Assembly (NCBI RefSeq): GCF_041381155.1
Contig: NC_091147.1
Location: forward strand, 32,878,909 to 32,942,908
Direction: 5' to 3'
Source: Argopecten irradians
Lineage: Eukaryota > Mollusca > Bivalvia > Pectinida > Pectinidae
Length of the DNA: 64,000 nucleotides
The notes under the pieces were generated by a model. The model was not told the DNA's origin and searched no databases. It saw only the letters and a program-made list of their open reading frames with translations. Each line of letters starts with the position of its first letter. Positions within the stretch are counted from its first letter, which is position 1. The position numbers were made by a program, and so were the translations under genes. This document shows, one piece after another, positions 1-12,331 of the stretch.

Positions 1-2737
1 GTATAGTTCTCAATAGTTACTGAGATTTACTGAACCTGAATCAGCTTATAATTCTCATATAGTTATTGAGATTTACTGAACTTAAACTAAGATATTCAGT
101 ATAGTTCTCATTAGTTATTGAGATTTGAGACTGAACCCACGATCAGTATAGATTCTCAATTAGTTATTGAAGATTTAATGAACACCTGATCAGTATAGTT
201 CTCATTAGTTATTGAGATTTACTGAACATGATCAGTATAGTTCTCATTACTTATTGAGATTTACTGATCAGAAAAAACATGATTCAGTATAGTTCTCATT
301 AGTTATTGAGATTAACTGAACCTGATCAGTATAGTTCTCATTAGTTTACTGAAGATTTCTGAGAACATATAGTTCTCATTTTACTGAGATTTACTGAACA
401 TGATCAGTATAGTTCTCATTAGTTACTGAGATTTACTGAACATGATCAGTATAGTTCTCATTAGTTATTGAGATTTACTGAACACGATCAGTATAGTTCT
501 CATTAGTTATTGAGATTTACTGAACATGATCAGTATAGTTCTCATTAGTTATTGAGATTTACTGAACACGATCAGTATAGTTCTCATTAGTTATTGAGAT
601 TTACTGAACACGATCAGTATAGTTCTCATTAGTTATTGAGATTTACTGAACACGATCAGTATAGTTCTCATTAGTTATTGAGATTTACTGAACCTGATCA
701 GTATAGTTCTCATTAGTAACTGAGATTTACTGAACATGATCAGTATAGTTCCCATTAGTAATTGAGATTTACTGAACCTGATCAGTATAGTTCTCATTAG
801 TTATTGAGATTTACTGAACCTGATCAGTATAGTTCTCATTAGTTATTGAGATTTACTGAACATGATCAGTATAGTTCTCATTAGTTATTGAGATTTACTG
901 AACACGATCAGTATAGTTCTCATTAGTTATTGAGATTTACTGAACACGATCAGTATAGTTCTCATTAGTTACTGAGATTTACTGAACATGTTCAGTATAG
1001 TTCTCATTAGTTATTGAGATTTTGAACACGATGAATACGTTCTCATTAGTTATTGAGATTTACTGAACATAATCAGTATAGTTCTCATTAGTTACTGAGA
1101 TTTACTGAACATGATCAGTATAGTTCTCATTAGTTATTGAGATTTACTGAACCTGATCAGTATAGTTCTCATTAGTTATTGAGATTTACTGAACACGATC
1201 AGTATAGTTCTCATTAGTTATTGAGATTTACTGAACACGATCAGTATAGTTCTCATTAGTTATTGAGATTTACTGAACATGATCAGTATAGTTCTCATTA
1301 GTAATTGAGATTTACTGAACATGATCAGTATAGTTCTCATTAGTTATTGAGATTTACTGAACCTGATCAGTATAGTTCTCATTAGTTATTGAGATTTACT
1401 GAACATGATCAGTATAGTTCTCATTAGTTATTGAGATTTACTGAACACGATCAGTATAGTTCTCATTAGTTACTGAGATTTACTGAACATGATCAGTATA
1501 GTTCTCATTAGTTATTGAGATTTACTGAACACGATCAGTATAGTTCTCATTAGTTATTGAGATTTACTGAACCTGATCAGTATAGTTCTCATTAGTTATT
1601 GAGATTTACTGAACATGATCAGTATAGTTCTCATTAGTTACTGAGATTAACCGTTCCTGATCAGTATATTTCTCATTATAGTTATTGAGATTTACTGAAC
1701 ATGATCAGTATAGTTCTCATTAGTTATTGAGATTTACTGAACCACTGATCAGTATAGTTTCTCATTAGTTATTGAGATTTACTGAACATGATCAGTATAG
1801 TTTCCTCATTAGTTATTGAGATTTTACTGAACACGATCACTTATAGTTCTCATTAGTTACTGAGATTTACTGAATCCTGATCAGTATAGTTCTCAATATA
1901 GTTATTGAGATTTACTGAACATAATCAGTATAGTTTCTCATTAGTTATTGAGATTTACTGAACATAGATCTGTATAGTTTCTCATTAGTAGTTATTGAGA
2001 TTTACTGAACATGATCAGTATAGTTTCTCATTAGTTATTGAGATTTACTGAACATGATCAGTATAGTTCTCATTAGTAATTGAGATTTACTGAACCTGAT
2101 CAGTATAGTTCTCATTAGTTATTGAGATTTACTGAACATGATCAGTATAGTTCTCATTAGTTATTGAGATTTACTGAACATGATCAGTATAGTTTCTCAT
2201 TAGTTATTGAGATTTACTGAACCTTGACGATCAGTATAGTATACTCATTCTCATTAGTTATTGTCAGAGATTTTACTGAACACGTTCTGATCAGTATAGT
2301 TTTCTCATTAGTTATTGAGATTTACTGAACACGATCAGTATAGTTCTCATTGAGATTTATTGAACAGATCCAGTATAGTTCTCGATTAGTTACTGAGATG
2401 ATCAGTATAGTTCTCATTATAGTTACTGAGATTTACTGAACACGATCAGTATAGTTCTCATTAGTTATTGAGATTTACTGAACACGATCAGTATAGTTCT
2501 CATTAGTTATTGAGATTTACTGAACACGATCAGTATAGTTCTCATTAGTAATTGAGATTTTACTGAACATGATCAGTATAGTTCTCAATAGTTACTGAGA
2601 TTTACTGAACACGATCAGTATAGTTTCTCATTAGTTACTGAGATTTACTGAACATGATCAGTATAGTTCTCATTAGTTATTGAGATTTACTGAACCTGAT
2701 CAGTATAGTTCTCATTAGTTACTGAGATTTACTGTAC
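1..2737. repeat. 42-bp minisatellite array, about 65 copies, truncated by window start
   Basis: Tandem copies of a 42-bp unit whose core reads GATCAGTATAGTTCTCATTA and then an AGTTATTGAGATTTACTGAAC block. Copies differ mainly at the two bases before GATCAG (CT, AT or AC) and by small indels at about 1640-2420. The array abuts the kinesin exon at 2738. Read on the minus strand, the last unit runs directly into the exon's 5' splice site, and every unit carries a related sequence (CTGATCAG then GTTCAGTAAAT), so the array is probably derived from that junction. It continues beyond the left edge. Confidence 0.97.
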
Positions 2738-2932
2738 CTGGTCAGCGTATTTGGTCCCCGTTGGTTCCGAGTAGCCATCCGGACGGTTTCTGAATTCGTC
2801 GTGAGACCAGTAGGAGTAGTCGAAGTTAAACTTCTTTGGTTCCGCATTCATGTCCTCTGGGTTGAGAATTTCTGTAGTTTTCCCCGACATTCTGATGACA
2901 GGGATCGCATTCCGGTCCTTCTCTCGGTCATT
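2738..2932 (-). CDS. Internal exon of a kinesin-3-type motor domain (KIF28/KLP-6-like)
   Basis: This exon encodes exactly 65 codons in phase 0 at both ends. It begins NDREKDRNA, the segment that follows the VRVRPF strand at the start of kinesin motors. It contains IRMSGKTTEILNP and KFNFDYSYWSHDEF, the kinesin-3 FDYSYWSH block, and ends TKYADQ just before where the next exon should continue toward the P-loop. The 5' splice site is CAG|GTACAGT. No AG acceptor precedes the exon; the intron ends CCCAC after a TCCTTAAA motif, as in a U12-type AC acceptor. The long insert between FDYSYWSH and YADQ resembles KIF28/KLP-6 more than KIF1 or KIF13, from memory of the family. The P-loop, switch regions and all other exons lie outside the recognised sequence. 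Microtubule motor function is inferred from the family. Confidence 0.85.
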
Positions 2933-2950
2933 GTGGGACGTGTTTAAGGA
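2933..2950 (-). promoter_or_regulatory. Putative U12-type (AC) 3' splice site of the kinesin intron
   Basis: On the minus strand the bases before the first kinesin codon read TTGTCCTTAAACACGTCCCA then C. TCCTTAAA differs by one base from the U12 branch-site core TCCTTAAC and lies about 10 bases from a terminal AC. There is no AG in a usable position, and the protein similarity starts exactly at the following AAT (Asn) codon in phase 0. A sequencing error that destroyed a normal AG is the alternative. Confidence 0.4.
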
Positions 2951-5900
2951 CAAAATGTCCAAAAATAACAAGGAACTATATAGACATACCAAGGGACAAA
3001 TTCACCCTAACAAACTATATAGACATACAAGGACAAATCATCCTAAACTAACTATTTTAGACATACCAAGGACAAATCACCAAAAACAACTATATATGAC
3101 ATACCAAGGACAAATCACCTAACAACTTATATCAGACATACCAAGGGACAAAATCACAAAAAACTATATAGACATACCTAGGACCAAAGTCACCCTAACA
3201 ACTATATAGACCATTACAAGGACAAATCACCTAACAACTTTATTGACAGACAAGGACAATCACCTAACATACTGATATAGTACACATACCAAGGACCAAA
3301 TCAGCCTAACAACTATATAGACATACCAAGGATAAAATCACCAAAAACACTATATAGACATAAAGGGAAAATAACCTAACAACTCATATAGGACCATACC
3401 AAGGACAAATCACAAACAACTATTTAGACATAACATAGGACAAATTCACCTAACAACTATATAGACATACCAAGGACAAACCAACCTACAAACTTTAATT
3501 ATGACATACAAGGACAAATCACACCAAAGAACTATATAGGACATACCAGGTCAAATCACCTAACCAACTTATATACGTACATACCAAGGAACAAATCAAC
3601 TTATCAACTATATAGGTACATTACCAAGGCCAAATCACCACTAACAGATATATAGGAATTACCAGGACAAATCACCTAACAAATTTTTAGACTATACCAT
3701 AAGCGACAAATCACCCTTCACAAAATATTAGGGAAGTACAAGGACAAATCACCAAACATCTATTCATAGACAACCAAGGACAAATCACCAAACATCTTTA
3801 TAGATATTCCACAGGACAAATCACCAAAGCAATCTTATATATGACATACCAAGGACCAACATAACCTAAACAAATATATATAGGACATACCAAGGACAAA
3901 ATCACCTAACAACTATATAGACATACCAAGGACAAAAATCACCAAAAACAATATATAGACATAAAAGGACAATTCAACTAAAACAACTATATAGACAATA
4001 CCAAGGCAAAATCACCTTAACAAATATTTAGACATACAAGGATCAAACTCACCTAACAACTATATAGGGACTTACCAAGGACAAATCACCTAACAAACCA
4101 TATATTGACATACCAAGGACTAATTCACCTACAAAAATATATTAGTACATGACAAGGAACAAAGATCACCTACTACAACTATATAGACATTACCAAGGTA
4201 CCAAATCACCAAACCACTATACTAGACATTCCAAGACAAACTCACCAAACTACTATATAGACATACCAAGGACAAACATCACTAAAAACTACTATATAGA
4301 CATACCAACGACAAATCACCTAAACAACTATATATGACCATTACCAAGGACAAATCTACAAAGGAACTATATTGACTCATTCCAAGGACAAATACCAAAC
4401 AAACTATATAGTCATTCCAAGGGACAAATCACCTACACAACTATATAGACATCTACCAAGGACACATCCTACTAACAACTATATATACATACCAAGGACC
4501 AAATCACCGACAACTATCTAGACATCAAGGACAAATACCAAACAACTATATAGACATACCTGGACCAAATCATCCTATAACAAACTATATCGACCATACC
4601 AAGGGACAAATCACATATCAATATTATATTAGCACATACGAGGACCAAATCATCCTAAACAACTTATATGGACATTACAAAGGGGACTATTCAACCAAAC
4701 AAATATATAGGACATACCAGACAATCACCCTACTGTATATGACATTGTATAGTTTCATAACAAGTATATTATAACGAAACACTGGACACAATCACCTAAC
4801 ACACTATATAGACTATACCAAGGACCAAATCACCAACAACTATATAGACATACCAAGGACAAATCACCTAAAAACTATATAGACATACCAAGGACAAATC
4901 ACCTAACAACTATATACGACATACAAGGACAAATCACCAAAACTATATCATAGACATACCAAGGACAAATCACCTAACAACTATATAGGACATACCAAGG
5001 ACAAATCACCATAATCTACTTATATAGGACATACCAAGGGACTAAATCACCATAACAAACAATATATAGACATTACCAAGGACAGAATCATCTAACAACT
5101 ATATAGACATACAAGGACAAATCACCTAACAACTATATAGACTTACCGAAGGACAAAATACACTATACAACTATATAGACATACAAGGGACAAGATCATC
5201 TAACAACTAATAGGCATACCAAGACAAATCACCAAACAACTAATTTAGACATACCAAGGACAAATCACCAAACAAACTATATAGACATACCAAGGACAAA
5301 TCACCTAACAAACTATATAGACTATACCAAGGAACAAATCACCTCTAGTATAGGACATACCAAGGACAAATCACTAACAAAACTATATAGGACATACCAA
5401 GGACAAATCACAACAACAACTATATGACATACAAAGGACAAATCACCTAACAACTATATAGACATACCAAGGACAATTCACCTGTACAACTATATAGAAT
5501 ACCACAGGACAAATCACAAAAACAACTACTATAGGACATACCAAGGACAAATCTCCTAACAAACTATATAGACATACCAAGGACAATCACTAACAAACTA
5601 TATAGACATACCAAAGGACAAATCACCTACAACAGATATTAGAAATACCAAGGACAAATCTCATCCAAAAACAACTATTAGACATACCAAGGACAAATCA
5701 CCAAACAACTATATAGACATACCAAGGACAAATCACCTAACAACTATATAGACATACCAAGGACAAATCACCTAACAACTCTATCTAGACATACCAAGGA
5801 CAAAATCACCAATACAACTATTATAGACATAACCAAGACAAATCACTAAAACTTTATAGTAATACCAGGACCAAATCACTAAAAAACTATATAGACCATA

Positions 5901-7635
5901 CCAAGGAGCAAAATCACCAAACAACTATTATTGAACCTAACAAAATTTTTTAGACCAGACGGACACAATCACCTTACAACTATATAGACAAGTTACAAGA
6001 GGACAATCACCTAAACAAAACTATATAGACATACCAAGGACAAATCACTAACAGACCTATATAGGACTTACCAAGGACAAAAATATACACCTAACAATTT
6101 ATAGACATAACCAAGGACAAGTCACCTAACAACTTATAGGCCTTACCAAGGGACAAATCATATGCTAACAAACCCACTAAGGACATAGACACTTTATAGA
6201 CATACCAAGGAAAATCACCTAACAACTATATAGAACATATCAAGAGACAAATCACCTAACAACTATTATGACTGTACCAAGGACTATATCACCTAACAAA
6301 TATATAGACATACCAAAGGACTCCAAATCACCAAACAACTATATAAGACATACCAAGACAAAAACACTAAACACAAACAACTATATTGACATACCAAGGA
6401 CAATAATAAACTAACAAACTATATAGACATACCAAACGGACTAATCACCTCTAAACAACTATATAGACATACCACAGGACAAAATCACCTAAACAACTAT
6501 ATAGACATTACCAAGGACAAATCACCAAACAAACTATATAGAACATACCAAGGACATAATCACCTAACAAAACTATTCAGACATACCAGAGGACAAAGTC
6601 AACTAACAACTATATAGAAATACCAAGGGAACCCAATATCACCAAAACAAATTTTATAGGACATACCAAGGACAAATACCTAAAACTATATAGAATACCA
6701 AGGACAAATCACCTACACAACTATATAGACATACCAAGGACACAAATAATCCTAACACAACTCATATAGACATACCAAGGAACAAATCACCAAACAACTA
6801 TAGACATACCAAGGACAAATCACCAAACAAACTATATAGAACATACCAAAGGACAAAATCACCAATACAATCTCTATAGATCATACAAGGACAAATCACC
6901 TAAAAACGAAATTATAGACATACCAAGCGGACAAAATTCACCTAACACACCTATATAGACATTCCAAGGACAAATCACACCTAACAACATTATAGACATA
7001 CCAAGGACATGTCACCTAACAACTATATTAGACATATCCAAGGACAAATCACCTAACCGACTATATAGACCATACCAAGGGACAAATCCACCTAACGGAC
7101 TTTTATATAGAACATACCAAGGACATAGTCACCTAACAACTATATAGACATACCAAGGACAAATCAACCCATAAAACCTATTATAGACATATACCAAGAC
7201 AAATCACCTAACAACCTATATAGACCTACCACAGGACAAATCACCTAACAACTTATAGTAGGACTACCAAGGACAAGTCACCTAAACAACTATATTGACA
7301 TACCAAGGACAAAATCACCAAAGAACTATATAGACCATACCAAGGACAAATCAACCTAACAACTATATAGAGACATACCAAGGACAAATCACCTTTCAAC
7401 TATAATAGACATACCAAGGACAAATCACCATAATCAACTATATAGACTTTACCAAGGACAAATCACTAACAAACTATATAGACATTCCATGGGACAAAAT
7501 CCACTAACAACTATTATAGTCATACCAAGGACATATAACCTAATCAACTATATAGACATACCAAGGACAAATCACCTAACAACTATATAGACATACCTAA
7601 CGACAAATCTCCTAAACAACTATATTAGACATAAC
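2950..7635. repeat. 35-bp minisatellite array, about 120 ragged copies
   Basis: Tandem copies of ACATACCAAGGACAAATCAC followed by CTAACAACTATATAG. Unlike the other arrays in the window, nearly every copy differs from the next by one or several single-base insertions or deletions, so period and phase wander. On the minus strand the unit (TTTGTCCTT-GGTATGTC) resembles the last 20 bases of the intron before the kinesin exon (TTTGTCCTT-AAACACGTC). No coding sequence is credible in it. Confidence 0.96.
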
Positions 7636-9769
7636 ACATAAAGGTTAAAAACTGTTCATAACTTTGATTTCGGAAATATAGTTTTGAATACCGTACGACA
7701 GGTTATTTTCACGAGTAAAAATTCGATTTTGATTTTAGTAATTTGATTTTGAAGTGATTTTAATATATATATCGCGATTTGACTATAGGATTATATATAA
7801 TTCATTAATTTTTTCATATTCAGTGGACTAAATCCGTAACAATAGAATACACCCCTCCAAAATACCGACGGTACACTCATATACTGTTAATAATTCAACA
7901 CAAAGATTGATCACAAACTATGTTTTTTTTTTTTTTTTTGTGACAGGAATGTTACATTTTAAAGCGTTGGGGATACTTTAGTATTTTACCGTACTACGGT
8001 ACGTGTGTGGAAATTTAAACTTTAAGGGAGTACGGTCATTGGGATAAAGCCTCAGTCATGGATGCTCTATTATAGGGAACAACCAACTAAATTAAAAAGA
8101 CCTGATTGAGCCCAGGATAGAATGTTAACCCGGCCGCTATCTGGCTGACTAATCATGAATTTCAATAGCAAAAATATTTTCTGGCAGGTATTTATTCCTA
8201 GATTACTACGATATGAATTTGGAAATTCAAATTGAGATTTAGGCTCAGAATATCAATTTTGATAATGAATAGGTAAAAACATTAGAGTTTCAGGATTTTT
8301 TAGAGCAAAATGCGCCTGATTTCAACATAGCTACCCTGGTTAGAGTTTGAGCAGAAGGACCTTAACTTTCTTTTCGTTCTAGTGTTATATGAGAGCCTAG
8401 ACTTTAATTATAGAACACAATAGCTAACTAGTATTCCTTTGTTTTAATAAAACATTACAAAACTTTAACAAACTTTAACACTGTGGTCTATGTAAAATGA
8501 TTTGGACACTGCTACAAGAGAAATATAATTTTCTTTCATTTCTGTCAGTGCTCTGTGACCGTGAATTACATTTCATGTTTTAATTATTTATCCGTTTTGA
8601 TAGGTAATTGGAGAACAAGAAAATACATTTTTATTCAAACAAAACAATTTAACGTCAATTAGCTAACTTTGATTCATGATAGATCAAAGTCAATCACACC
8701 ACCATATATTTATATTACATTTTTAACTTTGGTATGAATTTTTATTTCCAAAAATATATTTTAGAAAAATATAGTTCGTCATCAGAAAATTTTGACTTTT
8801 TCACCAGAGCAGATCCTTACTGTAAAAATGGTCGTTAATCGTGTGATAAGTGTACATAACGCATACTGACATTGAGCTTTGTCTGCCCTCGATTACACAG
8901 GAAATGTCAAAGTTAAATCGGACCTTTGCATTTGTGACAGCGTGAATTTCAATACCAATATTAACTTAAATAACTTGTAGTTATTAGTAAAAGTTTTACG
9001 ATGTTCGCTGTACGGCGTTTGTATGTGTATTCCATTACGTCGTGTTTACGTTAATTAACAACGACACTCTAGATCTAATTCCCCGTAGGATATGTTTGTT
9101 TCTGACATTCATGAATTGTAAAAAAATTCTGATCTCATATATTGTCTTATAAATTGTTCTTTACACAACATGGCGTTTACTTAAACCAATTTATATCCGG
9201 GTACGATTAGATTTTACATAAACAAAAACAACTTATGCATTCAGCAAGCCCGCTTTCTTCAGTTCAAACGACTTTTTAATTAAGAGGCCCAAATCCTAAC
9301 AAATCCTCAACATTCAGAGAGTTATTTTTACCGATTTTGATCTAGGCCCATAAAACGTCTTAAAATGGTCTACGGACACTCTTGCTAGTAGATCCAAATA
9401 TATGGGAACTTTAACAAGTTCTCAGTCCCCGGTATAGAAGTCGGATTTAAAACGCGAACTTAGATCTTCACAAAACGTAGGGCGACATTTAAATCGTAGT
9501 CGTAGGGATTTTTCTTTTTACAAGAAGCGAGTGTTGTTTAGAGTTTAGTGTCTTTATACGGAAGCTATTGTTAAAAAGTATGATAGCATACAGAGTTTTT
9601 ATTTTTACAGAGATGGCCTTTTATATATATATATATATATAAGTTAACGGTGTTTATAGAAAAGATTGAAATAACATAAAAGCGATGTTTATTGTGGTGT
9701 GTACGCTTTTTACGTGTGCTAGTTTAACAACTTACACTTGTCAGACATGTAGGCAATGTTTTGTAAAAT
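7636..9769. other. Non-coding stretch between arrays
   Basis: No credible exon seen. It holds an 18-base poly-T run near 7922-7939, a (TA)n tract at about 9623-9640, and a segment at about 9345-9440 (AAAACGTCTTAAAATGGTCT and onward) that matches the right end of the palindromic element ending near 24993 and its flank. This is a second, solitary copy of that dispersed repeat end. Confidence 0.6.
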
Positions 9770-10632
9770 GTGGTATTATATGTGGTATTATTTGTGGTAT
9801 TATATGTGGTATTACATGTGGTACTATTTGTGTTATTATTTGAGGTATTATATGTGGTATTATATGTGGTATTATTTGTGGTATTATATGTGGTATTATA
9901 TGTGGTATTATTTGTGGTATTATATGTGGTATTATATGTGGTATTATTTGTGGTATTATATGTGGTATTATATGTGGTATTATTTGTGGTATTATATGTG
10001 GTATTATTTGTGGTATTATATGTGGTATTATATGTGGTATTATTTGTGGTATTATACGTGGTATTACATGTGGTATTATATGTGGTATTATATGTGGTAT
10101 TATATGTGGTATTATTTGTGGTATTATTTGTGGTATTATATGTGGTATTATATGTGGTATTATATGTGGTATTATCTGTGGTATTATCTGAGGTATTATA
10201 TGTGGTATTATTTGTGGTATTATATGTGGTATTATTTGTGGTATTATATGTGGTATTATTTGTGGTATTATATGTGGTATTATATGTGGTATTATATGTA
10301 GTATTATTTGTGGTATTATTTGTGGTATTATATGTGGTAATATATGTGGTATTATTTGTGGTATTATATGTGGTATCATTTGTGGTATTATATGTGGTAT
10401 TATTTGTGGTATTATATGTGGTATCATTTGTGGTATTATTTGTGGTATTATTTGTGGTATTATATGTGGTATTATTTGTGGTATTATATGTGGTATTATA
10501 TGTGGTATAATTTGTGGTATTATATTTGGTATTATATGTGGTATATGTGGTATTATATGTGGTATTATTTGTGGTATTATATGTGGTATATGTGGTATTA
10601 TATGTGGTATTATTTGTGGTATTATTTGTGGT
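9770..10632. repeat. 12-bp array TGTGGTATTAT(A/T), about 72 copies
   Basis: The array alternates TGTGGTATTATA and TGTGGTATTATT. From about 9846 to 10030 the last base mostly follows an A,A,T order, giving a 36-bp higher-order period; beyond that the order is irregular. The plus strand is almost free of C. Because 12 is a multiple of three, several frames stay open for hundreds of codons on both strands (for example endless Asn-Thr-Thr on minus, Trp-Tyr-Tyr on plus). These are by-products of the period, not genes. Confidence 0.97.
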
Positions 10633-12331
10633 TAAGGTTGTCAGGTTCATTACATACAGATGGGCTATGCAGCTTGACCTTTTATATACTGTAATTTTTT
10701 TTATTTAGACAATACGCAAAGTTTTCAATCTGTTTATATAACGTAACACAATCTACAGGTACATTATCCTTGGCTTGGGAGACGTTTTAAATTGCTGCAT
10801 TATATTTTGAAGACACAAGATGTCAGCGTAGAATAAAAATGTAATTTTGTTCGTCCATGTGACACAGAGAATATTTTTTTTACAAATATAGACGATATCA
10901 GCGGTCTTTATTATCTGCATTGTTTGATACGACCCGACCTACATATCGTGACAACATCTAACCACCATGAAATCGAAGCGTTCTATTGACTTACGATAAA
11001 GTCAATATTTACGTGTGGTTTGTAGTTACGCCAGTCGACAGTGACAAAGAGATATTTCGCGGAATTGAAACCAGCACGCGTGTTATATAGTATAATGTAG
11101 GTAGATCAATACACTAGCGAGTTTTACATGTAGTTCTCTTTTACCAAATAGTTCTATTACCAAGGCAAGTACATTTAAAGTATTTATCAAGTCAAATCAC
11201 CATTAAATTCACAAACCCCACAGCCTTGTAAGGTGCTCAATATTCAGTGTGTATATAGATAACTATAATACAGGTTTTTTTACTGATGTAATCTTGTGTG
11301 TTTTTGGATAATTTTGATAATTACACTCTAATTAAAACAGATAATTGGTATGTACTCTTTGTTTACAATGTACAAAACGTGTTTAAGCCTGTGTACCGTC
11401 GTGTTCTGATGGGTCACAGCCATCCGATGTATGAATACATCCATAACATTTAGTTATTTCAAATAGCTAGCTTAAATAAATCTGTGCTTACTCGACCGAG
11501 TGTACTACAATCACATGAATTAGTACTGACTTGTATCAATTATTGATTATCGATTATTTTAACCGGAAGTGAAGATGTACCTGTACTTATCTCATCTGTC
11601 TTACGATCACGGATAGCGCGTGCTTGGCAACGCTCGATCGATTGGTACAGCTGCTGATCTGTATACCCATGTACCCACACTGACGTGTGTAAATAAAAAG
11701 GATATGAATGGTCTCACCCGGACCGCTACTTTGACATTCTCCGCCATTATTGGTTCCCTTGCTTATTCCTGCAACAAAACTCTATTATCGCTGATACGCA
11801 CTGTCTGACATTTCATATAAATCCAGTTCTGGTTAAACCTTTTTCCTTTGTAACATCAAAATCAAATGATGTTTCAATTTTGTCTCGTCATACACAATCT
11901 AGCTGCCTGTAGACATCATAGCCCTGTCGTTAGGTTGTGGTGTGTTTGAATTTTCCGAGAAATCGTCTTTACGTGTTATAACAAAAATCACACACTGAGT
12001 TATCTTGACAACACATGGAAATATTTTGACAGGCCGATAACAACAAATCCACTTGGCAATACACACGTGTGTTAGCGTAACTAAATATACCGGTACACAA
12101 AAGACCGACACACGTACATATACCCTTTTGGTAAATGGTTTGTGGAACTATATACATATATTGATCAGCGTTTCCTTTGAGGCGTAAACTCGCTGTGTAT
12201 ATTCTCATGTCGCCACACAATAGTCGGGGAGATCTACCCGTCTGAAAGGTTTCAAGGCGATTGTTAAAATGCCAGGCTGTGACACGAAACTGTCCTCCAC
12301 TGTTACATTTGGTTTTACTGCTAAACGACAT
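10633..12331. other. Non-coding stretch
   Basis: Short open frames at 11620-11808 and 11899-12331 show no domain, splice pattern or composition supporting a gene. No repeat structure stands out until the 46-bp array begins. Confidence 0.5.

Noticed and set aside
9724..10694. Long open frames of Asn-Thr-Thr, Ile-Pro-His or Trp-Tyr-Tyr repeats
   Set aside because: They come from a 12-bp period that keeps several frames open at once on both strands; no start context, domain or splice signal supports a protein.
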